A DNA stretch of 7,256 nt. Origin: Acidobacteriota bacterium (GTDB lineage Bacteria; Acidobacteriota; Terriglobia; Acidiferrales; UBA7541). Where the stretch lies: assembly GCA_003133505.1 (NCBI GenBank), contig PKXT01000191.1, positions 257 to 7,512 on the forward strand. Direction: 5' to 3'. This document shows, piece after piece, positions 6,473-7,256 of this stretch. How positions within the stretch are numbered: the first letter of the stretch is position 1; the number at the start of each line of letters is the position of its first letter. Position numbers and translations under genes: made by a program. A model generated the notes under the pieces. The model saw only the letters and a list, made by a program, of their open reading frames with translations. It was not told where the DNA came from and did not search any database.

Positions 6473-6500
6473 CGCGCCACGGCCGTTTGCAGGCGGCGCG
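6473..6500 (+). other. G+C-rich hairpin just after the tonB stop
   Basis: CGCGCC (6473-6478) pairs with GGCGCG (6495-6500), extended by GCC (6482-6484) with GGC (6492-6494) after a 3-base bulge, leaving a 7-base loop. The run after it is TCAATTTG, not a T-tract, so it is not a classical intrinsic terminator. It may slow RNA decay or separate tonB from exbB expression. The remainder of the 105-base gap to exbB holds an A6 run and GCAGCAGAAGCAG, with no promoter I can support. Confidence 0.35.
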
Positions 6501-6561
6501 TCAATTTGCGCGAAGGCATTACAAGCAGCAGAAGCAGAATTAAAAAAGAGTCAACGAATTC

Positions 6562-6567
6562 AGGAGG
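6562..6567 (+). promoter_or_regulatory. Strong Shine-Dalgarno of exbB
   Basis: AGGAGG (within CAGGAGGAGC) lies 9 bases before the ATG at 6577. It fixes the exbB start and suggests independent, efficient translation. Confidence 0.8.
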
Positions 6568-6576
6568 AGCTACTCT

Positions 6577-7256
6577 ATGTTCGCTAATTTGCTGTGGTCC
6601 GGTCTCGTATTTCTGCAAGGTGCCGGAGGAGGCGAAGTGGGATGGGACCTGCGGAGTATGTGGAGCTCCATGGGTATTCCCGCTAAGTCGGTGGTCTGCA
6701 TCCTTTTTGCGATGTCGGCCATTTCGATTGGAATCATGATTGATCGCGGTCTGATGTATAGCGCAGCGCGAAAGCAATCACGGGTTTTCGTGCAGCAAGT
6801 GGCGGGCGCGCTGAAGGAAAATAAGCTGGACGAAGCCATTTCCATCGCCGAACGCAACAAGAAGAGCCATATCGCCAAGGTCGTGGCTACTGGCCTTTCA
6901 GAGTTCCAGGCGGCGTCAAGCCAGGTTCCCGAAGAGGAAGTAATCGAAGCGGCCAAGCGCGGACTGGAGCGGTCGGTGGCGATCGTCCATGCCGAAATGA
7001 AGCGCGGGCTTTCCGGTTTGGCAACGATTGGATCCACGGCTCCGTTCGTTGGGCTGTTCGGCACCGTCGTCGGAATTATCAACGCGTTCAAGGGGATTTC
7101 TTCACAGAAGGCGACGGGTCTTTCCGCTGTCGCCGGCGGTATTTCCGAAGCGCTGGTCACCACCGCGCTCGGTTTGCTGGTGGCCGTGCCCGCGGTGTGG
7201 TTCTACAACTACTTCACCAATAAAGTGGAAGCCTTCGACGTGGAGATGGATAACTC
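6577..7256 (+). CDS. exbB: ExbB/TolQ/MotA-family proton channel protein, 3' end beyond the window
   Basis: ExbB forms the pentameric inner-membrane channel that, with ExbD, converts proton flow into motion of TonB. The reading frame stays open for 226 codons to the window edge. A short N-terminal segment (1-36) leads to helix 1 (about 37-55), followed by a long charged cytoplasmic domain (56-147, with EEEVIEAAKRGLERSV at 119-134), helix 2 (149-170, ATIGSTAPFVGLFGTVVGII) and helix 3 (189-209, ISEALVTTALGLLVAVPAV). Aligned by motif with E. coli ExbB, Thr163, Glu191 and Thr196 match Thr148, Glu176 and Thr181, all with the same offset of 15, so the channel core is intact. TolQ cannot be excluded by motif alone, but adjacency to tonB favours ExbB. 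The end of the protein is missing; an exbD gene is expected downstream but is not visible. Confidence 0.93.
   Translation, partial: MFANLLWSGLVFLQGAGGGEVGWDLRSMWSSMGIPAKSVVCILFAMSAISIGIMIDRGLMYSAARKQSRVFVQQVAGALKENKLDEAISIAERNKKSHIAKVVATGLSEFQAASSQVPEEEVIEAAKRGLERSVAIVHAEMKRGLSGLATIGSTAPFVGLFGTVVGIINAFKGISSQKATGLSAVAGGISEALVTTALGLLVAVPAVWFYNYFTNKVEAFDVEMDN

Noticed and set aside
6506..6540. Promoter for exbB using TTGCGC and CAGAAT
   Set aside because: The spacing and the hexamer matches are both poor; an own promoter for exbB remains possible but is not seen.
6570..7163. Minus-strand open frame of 197 codons at the right end
   Set aside because: The plus strand here encodes an unmistakable ExbB with intact channel motifs; the minus frame is its shadow.

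Overview
The window looks like chromosomal DNA of a Gram-negative, diderm bacterium, most likely an acidobacterium (Acidobacteriota). This rests on the gene order tgt-yajC-secD-secF-tonB-exbB, on a TonB whose first membrane segment runs into the sequence LIPLIYTEALPK, and on a moderately high G+C content. These match my memory of acidobacterial genomes, and no search was run. All seven genes are on the + strand, are closely spaced, and show no sign of foreign origin, mobile elements, RNA genes or CRISPR.

Layout: (1) 2-415, the C-terminal 137 residues of an ABC-transporter ATPase of the oligopeptide/dipeptide type, cut by the window edge. (2) 487-1227, a five-helix membrane protein of the YIP1 family. 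(3) 1240-2370, tgt, tRNA-guanine transglycosylase of the queuosine pathway, with every catalytic, preQ1-binding and zinc residue present. (4) 2442-2807, yajC. (5) 2813-4438, secD. (6) 4508-5725, secF, with an insertion of about 80 residues in its periplasmic domain. (7) 5731-6471, tonB. (8) 6577-7256, exbB, which runs off the right edge. No gap exceeds 105 bases, so the window is almost entirely coding.

How the genes work together: YajC, SecD and SecF form the accessory complex of the SecYEG translocon, which uses the proton gradient to finish protein export across the inner membrane. The tgt-yajC-secD-secF order is an old, widely conserved cluster. TonB and ExbB belong to the machine that carries proton-motive energy to outer-membrane receptors. 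Here tonB starts 5 bases after secF, with its perfect Shine-Dalgarno sequence inside the secF end, so the export and outer-membrane-energising functions are probably co-expressed.

I found no wholly new system. The points most worth a second look are the enlarged SecF periplasmic domain with an EF-hand-like D-x-D-x-N-G loop, the tight secF-tonB coupling, the S-x3-Q motif in the TonB membrane helix where E. coli has S-x3-H, and two competing inverted repeats in the short leader of yajC.
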